Shown here: one piece after another, positions 35,901 through 43,576 of the stretch
Layout: each line of letters begins with the position of its first letter
How positions within the stretch are numbered: the stretch's first letter is position 1
Assembly: GCF_032334255.1 (NCBI RefSeq)
Contig: NZ_JAUHMF010000002.1
Coordinates: forward strand, 124,001 to 188,000
Source of the DNA: Thermanaerothrix solaris
GTDB taxonomy: Bacteria; Chloroflexota; Anaerolineae; Anaerolineales; Anaerolineaceae
Direction: 5' to 3'
Length of the DNA: 64,000 nucleotides
Notes under the pieces: model-generated
What the model was told of the DNA's origin: nothing
What the model saw: only the letters and a program-made list of their open reading frames with translations
Database searches by the model: none
Program-made: the position numbers and the translations under genes

Positions 35901-37447
35901 TCATCCAGAGCGGCGCGGCAGGCGACCCAGGTAGCATCCACCTCATCCTTGAGCCGCGGTGGAGACTGAGTAGCGGTGGTCCCGATCTCGTTCAGCGCCT
36001 GCCGCATGCGTTGAACCGCTTCGCGCAGGTACTGGCGGTTACCCACGCGCACCGCGCCGGGAAATTTCAGCGTCTCGGTCAGGCGGTTCATCACCACGTT
36101 CACCGCCTGGTTGTTGCGGCTGGCAAAGAGCACCCGCTCACCCCGCAGGAAGGCATCCACCAGCAGGTTGAGCACCAGTTGGGACTTGCCGGTGCCGGGC
36201 GGGCCGGTTACCACCAGCACCGGCTCGCTTCGCGCGGCATGCAGCGCCTGGATCTGGTTGGGATACAGCGGGGTGACGAAGAGGTCATCCTGGTGCGGGG
36301 CATCGTCAGCGGCGAGGGTATGGGCAGGCACTGAATTCAACAGGAGGCGCAGGGCTTCTGGGATCTTAGCCCATTCCCCGGTCTTAGCCAGGTCGGAGAG
36401 TTCCAAGAGCAGGTTGATCGTCGCGCTGGAATCGGAAACCGCGAACAGGCTCAAGCCGCGGTAAATCGTACCGGCGATGATCTCGGTATCCACTTGCGGT
36501 GGCTCAAAATCGAGCAGTTCGGCGATTTTATTCAGCACAGCCTGTTCGACGGCGTCATAATCCCCGCCCAGAGGTTCGAGTTCGGCCAGGAAGGCTTCGA
36601 TCTCTTCCTCGCTCAACCCCATTTCTTTGAGCGCGGCGTAACTGACTTCAAGGGATTCGGGGCTCAGCAGATAGAACGGGCGAGAGGCTACGATCGAATC
36701 CTTTTCCACGATCCGTTCCTTACGTTCGACCGAGAGCGGCACGTAGAGCAGGGGCACAATCTTGTTGTGATCCAGAACCAGGAAGTGCTGTCCTAAGCAG
36801 AGTTGGCGGCGGTTCTGCACTTTCTCGTTGATAAACTGCACATAGGGCAGTTGACCTTGAGGCTCATCCCCCTGACGACCTCCTAAAAACGCTAACTGGG
36901 GTACTTCCCAGGCTTTGCGCCCATGATAGACCTCAAGCCACTCATGGCGTTCGTCAGTGGGCAGGGGAACGATATTGTCGTGATTTTCGATCACAAACTG
37001 CTGCAGGTTTTCACGCACCAGGCAGTTACGCAGGTAGGTCACCAGCGCTCCCCAGGATTCGGGTGAGGTGATGGCGTTTACCTGCGGCGCCGGGGTGGGG
37101 GAGTCAGCGGCGGTCGTTTTGCGCGCCACCCGCAAGGGACGAGCGGTGCTGCCGTAAGTGCGGGTCGTTTCCATCGCGGCGGGGGATTTTGCCGATGGGG
37201 GTGAGTCTTTCGAGTTCGGGGACATCACGAACTGCCCCCCATCTTCGCGGCAGGCTAAAATGTTGTTGATATTAAAGGTCAGGGTGCTATCGGTATTTAG
37301 TAAACGGGCTTCAAACAGCCATTGATTTTTCCACTTCAAGGGCTGGATCTCGTGCTCGCGCACCTCACCCATGCGGTTGCGGTAGCGGATGGTCAGGGTG
37401 AGGTTATTCTGAATGGCGCGGTTGATCAAGGCTCGGTAGTCGGGCAT
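32921..37447 (-). CDS. SF1 helicase with WYL-like N-terminus and PLD-like C-terminus (Mokosh type II-like)
   Basis: 1508 residues; AGGAG precedes the ATG. Residues 1-75 look like a WYL-type ligand-sensing fold (LTIRYRNRMGEVREHEIQPL). A helical region precedes the SF1 helicase of the Upf1/COG1112 type: Walker A TGPPGTGKSQ (414-423), motif Ia LFASRNNQAVNVV, a coiled-coil insert (about 480-950), Walker B LVVIDEASQC (about 1053), GDPQQLRH, and motifs V/VI GTAHTFQGDEKD and VAVTRARLALFVIGD. The C-terminal 150 residues carry a PLD-like fold (WMDPYFNDRVFDLLLDV, MPHDRFFYSVG near 1456). Single-gene Mokosh systems join an RNA helicase of this family to a PLD nuclease, which fits; the WYL-like part is unusual. 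Confidence is high for the helicase, moderate for defence. Confidence 0.75.
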   Translation of the reverse strand: MPDYRALINRAIQNNLTLTIRYRNRMGEVREHEIQPLKWKNQWLFEARLLNTDSTLTFNINNILACREDGGQFVMSPNSKDSPPSAKSPAAMETTRTYGSTARPLRVARKTTAADSPTPAPQVNAITSPESWGALVTYLRNCLVRENLQQFVIENHDNIVPLPTDERHEWLEVYHGRKAWEVPQLAFLGGRQGDEPQGQLPYVQFINEKVQNRRQLCLGQHFLVLDHNKIVPLLYVPLSVERKERIVEKDSIVASRPFYLLSPESLEVSYAALKEMGLSEEEIEAFLAELEPLGGDYDAVEQAVLNKIAELLDFEPPQVDTEIIAGTIYRGLSLFAVSDSSATINLLLELSDLAKTGEWAKIPEALRLLLNSVPAHTLAADDAPHQDDLFVTPLYPNQIQALHAARSEPVLVVTGPPGTGKSQLVLNLLVDAFLRGERVLFASRNNQAVNVVMNRLTETLKFPGAVRVGNRQYLREAVQRMRQALNEIGTTATQSPPRLKDEVDATWVACRAALDDMRADEENLKTVRDLKGRLASYREERALYLRRLPPDLQALFDPAQPLPRLPRRDAEDLERELSDLLITALRLAEQQQTLKSHLAVRLEFTPPEESPIPQHPLVAALHAARQYHGESTAWLDLAPTPEPLAQERTLVQHWLNLIGRIEAEGQISALTRTLNDLQQEQQKAWSRLHHIGDDETPARLESLPAEVIQRIETTAAATLTLATDAVEGRMPWWWRLVNRLSGNGLIKRAGRALAQVLAPLPLPALTAALPTLTPDDLRTWAEDALTWAHLARLTQQIHQTQAALAAAQAETEHYRAALPAAGEALLADLAGVFDPLQPTGLRFDPTPLKQELTAALATLDQLHAGLTRLAEQLNDLIGRNRRGLVALKQLAASPACAVSRLWRFDGFEHPQDAVQAVQDWLNFLRAWDVESLCRDDQAKLEQLGEEEHIIQRLSATQERLFTLSQQVLRAVWLKQVCDLPNEVIKQVSQYVTALETLNDPDLQPFEINRRELRAIVHSHFEAAQRVFPIWATTNLSARQSIPLEGALFDLVVIDEASQCDIASALPLLFRAKRIAIIGDPQQLRHVATIQANVHQDLAQKIGIDLSTYNYLKQSLYDLAERSIGTQPGVILLNEHYRSDERIITFSNQNFYQERLQIKTDLRRRYRDPEFIVRWGGVYWLDVPAGDLMHRGSSWGNPTESEAVFQLIARIRERLQTRGLERDISLGVVTPFRLQADHLQNYLQTLDGAITVGTAHTFQGDEKDIILFSTVIGPGIEEGTLNWLHNTENLLNVAVTRARLALFVIGDYEFCARALPEAHPFRKLADYVHQRGRVHRDPAALLEAHTPFEIVGLRTDPSDPETTRATLRRFLTSCQDYIDWMDPYFNDRVFDLLLDVFQEGAPRVRSVRLLTAREQTQPRDPHPPQITPEKYATTRAALAHKGVWLEFRLLGRRDMPHDRFFYSVGRAVNMPPFDAAYGKHIRLSEYTLSTTDRSLFETYWQQAEEISRP

Positions 37448-37467
37448 AGAGAAACGGCTCCTGAGGG

Positions 37468-38274
37468 TTAGGATGAATCACGCCAGGTCGCGGCCAATTG
37501 CTCAGCCAGGGCGGTGAGAGTTGGGGATAAGCCCGGGTGGGGGTGGGCGCCCAATGGTTGGACGGCGGTCAGCCCCCAACGGGCGCCGCCGATACCGCCG
37601 ACCAGGATCGGGCAGTAGTTGGCACTGCCGGCAAAGCGCACCGCAGCGGTCATGGCGGTGGAAAAATCCGCCTCGCGCTCCAAAAAGTACAGCGCCGCCC
37701 GCAAGACCTCGGGGGCAAACCCGCCGCGCGAGAGGCGCAGTGGATCGTGGTGGTGGTACAACGCATCCTGGGTTTCGGGGCGGCGTCCGGTGGCAGCCCA
37801 TGCCAGCGCGTCTTCCCAGGGCATATCACGGATGAGGGCACGGCAAAGCCGAACAACCGCAGCGGCCACATCTCCGGCCAGAGGGTGGGCATGCGTCAGG
37901 CGGGCTTCAACCTGGGCGGCTTCAGCCAAAGCCTCATCGGGCAGGAAGGCAGCCAGCGCCAACGGCGCGCTGCGGTGGGCCGGGTTGACCCCCGCCGTCT
38001 TACCGCCCGCCTGGCGATCCACAACCTGCACCGCGGCTTCCAACGCCCAGCCCTGGCTCAGGCGCGAAAAAACACCCGCGGCAGTCGGGCCGGTATCAAA
38101 CCCCTCGCGCTGCCACCACGCCAGGTAGCGCGCCAGCAGGTCGGCGGGGTCAAAGGCGCGGCAGGCGACCAGGCTCTCGGCCACGATGCACGCCATGCGC
38201 ACCGGCCCGCCGATGCGATCGCCGTAAGCCAAGCCCCACAGCACCCCTTTGACCCGCTCTTGCGCCTCGCTCAC
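37468..38274 (-). CDS. ADP-ribosylglycohydrolase family protein
   Basis: 268 residues, with a GTG start at 38274 (GGGAGGA about 11 bases upstream; the nearby ATG leads to a stop). The fold is that of DraG/ARH enzymes, which remove ADP-ribose from proteins or nucleic acids using two metal ions. GVLWGLAYGDRIGGP at the N-terminus is the G-x-x-x-G-D opening. The C-terminal segment AVRFAGSANYCPILVGGIGGARWG replaces the usual G-D-T-D-T. The T-D-D pattern near residue 30 is also missing, so metal binding may be altered, as in the plant/bacterial subgroup with N-Y-C-P. It lies 20 bases upstream of the helicase gene on the same strand. Confidence 0.8.
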   Translation of the reverse strand: MSEAQERVKGVLWGLAYGDRIGGPVRMACIVAESLVACRAFDPADLLARYLAWWQREGFDTGPTAAGVFSRLSQGWALEAAVQVVDRQAGGKTAGVNPAHRSAPLALAAFLPDEALAEAAQVEARLTHAHPLAGDVAAAVVRLCRALIRDMPWEDALAWAATGRRPETQDALYHHHDPLRLSRGGFAPEVLRAALYFLEREADFSTAMTAAVRFAGSANYCPILVGGIGGARWGLTAVQPLGAHPHPGLSPTLTALAEQLAATWRDSS

Positions 38275-38317
38275 GCCATCAGTTCCTCCCTAAGCCGTGC
38301 TGCGAATTCTGGCGGTG

Positions 38318-39118
38318 CTAAGGCGCCGGGGGCTGCCGCTTCCACTGCGGCCAGGGCCACTGGCGCAGGCTCTCGATATGCTGGTGCGCGGTCAGGTCTA
38401 ACTGAATCGGGGTAATCGAAACATAATTTTGGGCCAGGGCGCCGATATCGGTGCCCTCTTCGGCCACGCCGCCCGGCGCATCGCCGCCGATCCAGTAGTA
38501 GGGGCGGCCACGCGGGTCCTCGCGGCGGATCAACTCGTCGTGGTAGATGCGCAGGCCCTGGCGGGTGATCTGCAGGCCGCGGAGTTCGTCCAGGGGCGCG
38601 TAGGGAATATTCACGTTCAACAAGACGTTGGGGGGCAAGCCATGGGTCAACACCTGCTCGGCCACCAGGGTGGCAATGTGGGCCGCCGTGGAATAATCCA
38701 GACGGTCGAGGTGGTTGCTTTCTTTGGAATCCAGCGAGAAGGCAATCGAGGGAATGCCCCAGATGGTGCCCTCCATGGCGGCGGTGACGGTGCCGGAGTA
38801 GGTCACATCATGGCCCACATTGGCGTAGGGGTTGATGCCCGAGACGACCAGGTCAATCTTGGTGGGGATGAGGCCGAGCACGGCCAAGGCGACGCAGTCC
38901 GAAGGCGCGCCATCGCTGGCCAGGGCGGGGGTGCCATCCGCCAGGGTAACCTCTTTGACCCGCAGAGGACGGTGCAGGGTTTTGACGTGCCCCGATGCCG
39001 ACCAGTTGTGATCGGGGGCGAGCACGGTGACCTGCCCGAAGCGGCGCATGGCTTGCGCCAATGCCAGCAGACCCGGCGCAGTTACGCCATCATCATTGGT
39101 GACCAGGATATGTGTCAT
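38318..39118 (-). CDS. surE: 5'/3'-nucleotidase SurE
   Basis: 266 residues; AGGGAGATGGATCA precedes the ATG. SurE dephosphorylates nucleoside monophosphates with a divalent metal. The signature is at the start: ILVTNDDGVTAPGL (Asp 9, Asp 10). Further hallmarks are VLAPDHNWSASGH, SDGAPSDCV, DLVVSGINPYANVGHDVTYSGTVTAAMEG and LNVNIP. The metal-site Asp-Asp-Ser-Asn set is intact. It is the first gene of a possible minus-strand unit with the ADP-ribosylglycohydrolase and the helicase (43- and 20-base gaps); nothing else links it functionally to them. Confidence 0.95.
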   Translation of the reverse strand: MTHILVTNDDGVTAPGLLALAQAMRRFGQVTVLAPDHNWSASGHVKTLHRPLRVKEVTLADGTPALASDGAPSDCVALAVLGLIPTKIDLVVSGINPYANVGHDVTYSGTVTAAMEGTIWGIPSIAFSLDSKESNHLDRLDYSTAAHIATLVAEQVLTHGLPPNVLLNVNIPYAPLDELRGLQITRQGLRIYHDELIRREDPRGRPYYWIGGDAPGGVAEEGTDIGALAQNYVSITPIQLDLTAHQHIESLRQWPWPQWKRQPPAP

Positions 39119-39422
39119 TGATCCATCTCCCTCTGGGAAGAATTATACCCGCAGAGGCAGGGGTATGACCTGACAATTTACTAACACCTTCCGGGACGGC
39201 ATCCAACGCCAGAGGCTCATGGCCCGGTGGGCCGAATCGCCGCGAGGGTTGTTGAGGCTGTGTTCGCCATCACACCCCTGCCACACGGGGGCGCCAGGGG
39301 TGCGGTGGAAGGCATTGATGGGTTGGTCACAAGCGTGGCTACCCTCAGCAACGCGATCGCGTTCCCCCGGCCCGCGACCCCCAGGGCGGGTGATGGTCAT
39401 GCTTTTACCCCGGAGAGCGAAA
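39119..39422. other. Intergenic region, 304 bases, no clear feature
   Basis: Lies between surE and the radical SAM gene on the minus strand. An 85-residue open frame on the minus strand (39143-39400) has an unusual composition and no ribosome binding site; I do not call it. No hairpin terminator or tRNA was seen. Confidence 0.6.
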
Positions 39423-41228
39423 CTACTCCGGCGGGTGGCGCAGCGGGAGTTGGCGCTGGGCGAAGCGGCTCTGCCACCAATCCGAGATCACGGTGTGAGC
39501 AGCTTGGAGCAGGTTGATGCGCGGGCCGCGCACGGGGATCTCCAGTTCGCGCTTATCGCACACGGTGCTCAGGTTAGCCTGATCCACCTCGGCCTTGAGC
39601 GCGCGCAGGGCCTGGCGGCGCGCCTCGCCCTCGGGCGTGGTGGCGACAATGCGGTCAATCTCGGCCATCAGTTGGCGCGCGCGGCGAATGCGGGCGTCGG
39701 TGGCGGCGGCCTGGGCCGGCTCGATCAGCCCGAAGGCCCCTTTAAGGTCGTTCAGGCGCAATCCGGCCTCGTAGGTGGCATCCACAATCTGATCGCGATT
39801 CATCCAAATCGTCTCATAGTTCAACACGTACTTCCAGGAGGGCGCCAGCAGGCGCCGGCGATGCTCTTCCAGCGTGCGGGCGAAGAGGCGGTAGCCGTGT
39901 TTTTCGGGTTGCTCGAAAGCCTGGCTGCCGGGGTCGAGGAAGGGCGCCAGCGGGGAGATGAAGGGGATCAGGCGCGGGCCGTAGTGAGGGGTGAAGCGCT
40001 CCAGCAGATCGCGCGCATAAGCCACCGTCGCCATCACCGAATCGTAGGTCTGTTCCTTCAACCCGACCATGAAGAAGATATCCAGGCGCTGGCAGCCGGC
40101 GGCCAGGGCGGCTTCCATGCTGGCTTCGATCTCGGCGTTGGAGTAGGGGCGGCCAAAGGCGCGCCGCACGCGCTCATCGTGCGATTCGAGCGAGATTTCC
40201 ACGGTAAAGTTGGGCAGGGCGCGCGCCACCTGCTGGAAAAATTCGGCCGGGGCGGCATCGAAGAGTTCAATGAAGACCGGTTTATCGTAGCCGGCAATGG
40301 CGTCCAGGAAGCGGCGGGCATAGTCCTCGCCGGGCTGGCGGATATCGCCGAGGATGAAGACCGGCCCACGGCTGTATTCGCCGATGCGACGGATATCCTG
40401 GGCCAGTTTTTGCGGCGAGCGGAAGGCCGGGCGGGTACGCCCGTGAATCTGGCGAAAGGCGCAAGCCGAGCCGCCGCAGGTGACGCAATTGTAGCGGCAG
40501 CCACGCACCGAAAGCGCCGCGGTGATGGGATAGCGCAGCCAGTTGCGGAATGGCTTGTAGGAGGCCAGGTCGCGGTAGCGCACCACCGAACGCAGGACGT
40601 GGGTGTAATCCAGCAGCAGGTCGTCCAGCGTATCCGGAGAATAGGTCAGGGGATTGACGTGCACCTCGCCCTCGGCATCCTTCCACACCAGGTTGGGGAT
40701 GGCTTCCAGGGCGCGCGCGGCGGCACCGGTGGCGGCGGGGTGCAGGTCGCCCCCGGCCCGCAGGTACTGCATCAGCACAAGCAGAGGGTATTCGGTTGAA
40801 TCGCCGCGCAGGATAAAATCCACCGCCGGGTAGGTGATCAGTTCGCGGTGAAAATACGAGGATGAGAAGCCGCCGAAAATCACCGCGCGGTGCGGGTGCA
40901 AGCGCTTGACGATGTGGGCGACCTCGATGGCGCCATGGGCATGGGGGAGCCAGTGCAAATCAATCCCGAACGCCAGCGCATCCAGGTGTTTAAGGTAGGT
41001 TTCGGGGTCAAAAGCGGGGTCATCCAGCATGCGCACGGCCAGGTTGAGGATGCGCGTGCGCAACCCATGGCGTTCAAGATACTCGGCCATCGTCGTAAAC
41101 CCAATCGGGTACATTTCGAAAACCGGGGTGGAGGGCACCAGATCACTGACCGGGCCGAAGAGGATGGCCTCGCGGCGGAAGTCATAGACACTGGGAGCGT
41201 GCAGGAAAATCAGATCAGGGGTTGCCAT
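39423..41228 (-). CDS. B12-binding-domain radical SAM protein
   Basis: 601 residues. The N-terminal part (about residues 1-180) has the layout of a B12-binding domain: FLHAPSVYDF, then PIGFTTMAEYLERHG, ALAFGIDLHW and AVIFGGFSSSYF, without a clear D-x-H-x-x-G. The radical SAM domain has the cluster motif C-R-Y-N-C-V-T-C (C-x3-C-x2-C, about 243-250), followed by ILGDIRQPG, VEISLESHDERVRRAFGRPYSN and a C-terminal helical extension. This matches the TIGR04190-type family, whose substrate is unknown. The start is the ATG at 41228; its ribosome site is weak. Confidence 0.85.
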   Translation of the reverse strand: MATPDLIFLHAPSVYDFRREAILFGPVSDLVPSTPVFEMYPIGFTTMAEYLERHGLRTRILNLAVRMLDDPAFDPETYLKHLDALAFGIDLHWLPHAHGAIEVAHIVKRLHPHRAVIFGGFSSSYFHRELITYPAVDFILRGDSTEYPLLVLMQYLRAGGDLHPAATGAAARALEAIPNLVWKDAEGEVHVNPLTYSPDTLDDLLLDYTHVLRSVVRYRDLASYKPFRNWLRYPITAALSVRGCRYNCVTCGGSACAFRQIHGRTRPAFRSPQKLAQDIRRIGEYSRGPVFILGDIRQPGEDYARRFLDAIAGYDKPVFIELFDAAPAEFFQQVARALPNFTVEISLESHDERVRRAFGRPYSNAEIEASMEAALAAGCQRLDIFFMVGLKEQTYDSVMATVAYARDLLERFTPHYGPRLIPFISPLAPFLDPGSQAFEQPEKHGYRLFARTLEEHRRRLLAPSWKYVLNYETIWMNRDQIVDATYEAGLRLNDLKGAFGLIEPAQAAATDARIRRARQLMAEIDRIVATTPEGEARRQALRALKAEVDQANLSTVCDKRELEIPVRGPRINLLQAAHTVISDWWQSRFAQRQLPLRHPPE

Positions 41229-41538
41229 GGTTAAACTCGCTCCAGGTCGAACGGACTGCGTTCCCCCAACGGGCGGGGAAACGGCGCAATACGCGTTCGA
41301 TTATATCACGCCAACGAGATATTCCCCGAGGAATTGTGCTTAATTTCACAATGCGAGGGGTAAAGAATTAGAAGGGCGACGCCATCAACGCACGTCGGCT
41401 GGCGCAGGGGGATATTGCATGAGCAACCCCCGAGGCGGTTGTGCCGTTGTCGGGGCTGGTAGGCCTCCGCCCCGCAGGCGGTAGTCGCCTGTATCGGTGG
41501 AATGAGAGAATGAGCGCCCCGGCAGGAGGCCCGGATGG
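41229..41538. other. Intergenic region at the trailer side of CRISPR array 2
   Basis: 310 bases. It contains the hairpin CAGGCG-GTAGT-CGCCTG (about 41477-41493) and an AT-rich stretch near 41300. The stretch from about 41440 reads through the first repeat as a short frame with no start codon; I see no gene. Near the left end may be the promoter of the radical SAM gene. Confidence 0.5.
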
Positions 41539-43416
41539 TTATCAGTATCCACTAACGGATCGAAGTGACTGCAACTCCTCTACATCTTGGAGCAAATGTG
41601 GAATGCCCTCATAGTTTCAGTATCCACTAACGGATCGAAGTGACTGCAACGGAGGTCACAATGACTGAATTCCTATCTTCCGTTGCGTTTCAGTATCCAC
41701 TAACGGATCGAAGTGACTGCAACAGCAATGCACGTAAAGCAATACCGATATCCAAAGCCTGTTTCAGTACCCACTAACGGATCGAAGTGACTGCAACAGC
41801 AATGCACGTAAAGCAATACCGATATCCAAAGCCTGTTTCAGTATCCACTAACGGATCGAAGTGACTGCAACCTACAAGATCGAGGGCAATGCAACCCTTC
41901 TTGGTGAGTTTCAGTATCCACTAACGGATCGAAGTGACTGCAACATGATCAAAATGTGGCTGGCGCACTTGTGGCTTGTCGTTTCAGTATCCACTAACGG
42001 ATCGAAGTGACTGCAACCCGTCGTCATACCAATAAACACCCGACCCTAATTGTCGTTTCAGTATCCACTAACGGATCGAAGTGACTGCAACTCTTGCGGC
42101 CGCCCCGTTTATCGCAATTACATGAACGTTTCAGTATCCACTAACGGATCGAAGTGACTGCAACGGTTTTCAGGATGATTGTATTATGGGGGTTGCCAGA
42201 TGTTTCAGTATCCACTAACGGATCGAAGTGACTGCAACACAATATTATGAGGAATGGAATTGATGAAGAGTGGGTGTTTCAGTATCCACTAACGGATCGA
42301 AGTGACTGCAACTATTGTTTGGTGGTCACAGTGGTATAACGCGAGCTGGTTTCAGTATCCACTAACGGATCGAAGTGACTGCAACCACCGGTTACCATTG
42401 TCTATGCGTGGCGATATTGGTGAAGTTTCAGTATCCACTAACGGATCGAAGTGACTGCAACGGCGGGCAGTATGTTAAGTATGTAGATTTGGAGACGTTT
42501 CAGTATCCACTAACGGATCGAAGTGACTGCAACCGGTTAGCGCGTCAGAGTTCGTCCAGGAAGCCGCATGTTTCAGTATCCACTAACGGATCGAAGTGAC
42601 TGCAACTTTGAAAATTTATGCCGGGGAGATTTTTAAAATCGTCCGTTTCAGTATCCACTAACGGATCGAAGTGACTGCAACGAAGTTTACTTTTGTAAAC
42701 GATACCGTTTACAATGTTTCAGTATCCACTAACGGATCGAAGTGACTGCAACTTAATCTGCAACGCATGCAGCGTGACTTTCAGCGTCGTTTCAGTATCC
42801 ACTAACGGATCGAAGTGACTGCAACACTCATCGCTAAATCATCTAAAAATGGTTTTACTGTTTCGTTTCAGTATCCACTAACGGATCGAAGTGACTGCAA
42901 CTAAATTCACTAATACGCGAAGTAAAACCCAACACGGGTTTCAGTATCCACTAACGGATCGAAGTGACTGCAACAAGAGTGTAGCTGCATTGACAATATC
43001 TTGTGGAAGCGTTTCAGTATCCACTAACGGATCGAAGTGACTGCAACAGATGTCGAAACAGCATGGCGGGTATATCTGATCCGTTTCAGTATCCACTAAC
43101 GGATCGAAGTGACTGCAACAGATCAAAGAGGCTTATGAATTACTAAGCGATCCAAACGTTTCAGTATCCACTAACGGATCGAAGTGACTGCAACGTCCAT
43201 GGATCTAACGGTCTATAAAGTATCTGAAAAGTTTCAGTATCCACTAACGGATCGAAGTGACTGCAACCACCAGTGACGACCGTTCGGGCGCGGCTGCTGG
43301 AGGGTTTCAGTATCCACTAACGGATCGAAGTGACTGCAACCGGCGTGCCAATTGTTCGCACGGTCTTTGGCCCCATTGAGTTTCAGTATCCACTAACGGA
43401 TCGAAGTGACTGCAAC
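41539..43416 (-). CRISPR. CRISPR array 2, 26 repeats, 37-bp repeat
   Basis: The plus-strand repeat begins GTTTCAGTATCCACTAACGG and ends ATCGAAGTGACTGCAAC. Read on the minus strand it ends ACTGAAAC, a typical 8-base crRNA handle, so the transcript runs right to left. The leftmost copy (41539-41575) differs at its outer end and marks the trailer; a promoter lies just right of 43416. Repeat 4 (41761-41797) has one T-to-C change. There are 25 spacers of about 35-38 bases. Two adjacent spacers (41724-41760 and 41798-41834) are identical. The repeat is unrelated to that of arrays 1 and 3. Confidence 0.97.
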
Positions 43417-43431
43417 CCCGATTTTGACCTT

Positions 43432-43459
43432 ATTATAGCCCACTTTAAATAAAAATCAA
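43432..43459 (-). promoter_or_regulatory. Promoter of CRISPR array 2
   Basis: On the minus strand TTGATT (43454-43459), 16 bases, TATAAT (43432-43437). Transcription would begin about 10 bases before the first repeat. Confidence 0.65.
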
Positions 43460-43520
43460 GCCTCTACGTGCGTCTGGAGGGCTGTTTTAACCCCTTCGCC
43501 GCCCCCCGCGCGGACGGCGC

Positions 43521-43563
43521 TTCGCAAATCGGTTTTTGCTTAAAAACAGGGGGGATTTGCGAA
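43521..43563. repeat. Long inverted repeat between CRISPR leader 2 and a glycosyltransferase gene
   Basis: TTCGCAAATC (43521-43530) and GATTTGCGAA (43554-43563) are perfect inverted copies. A second nested pair, GTTTTT/AAAAAC, lies in the loop. On the minus strand it follows the stop of the glycosyltransferase gene by 14 bases and may act as its terminator, though no T-run follows. Confidence 0.5.
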
Positions 43564-43576
43564 AAAACCTCTCTGC

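Noticed and set aside
39143..39400. 85-residue minus-strand frame before the radical SAM gene
   Set aside because: No ribosome site, no domain, and unusual composition.
41440..41538. Possible TnpB or other transposon remnant at the trailer of array 2
   Set aside because: Only a short frame and one hairpin are visible; no zinc-finger or RuvC motif and no element ends.
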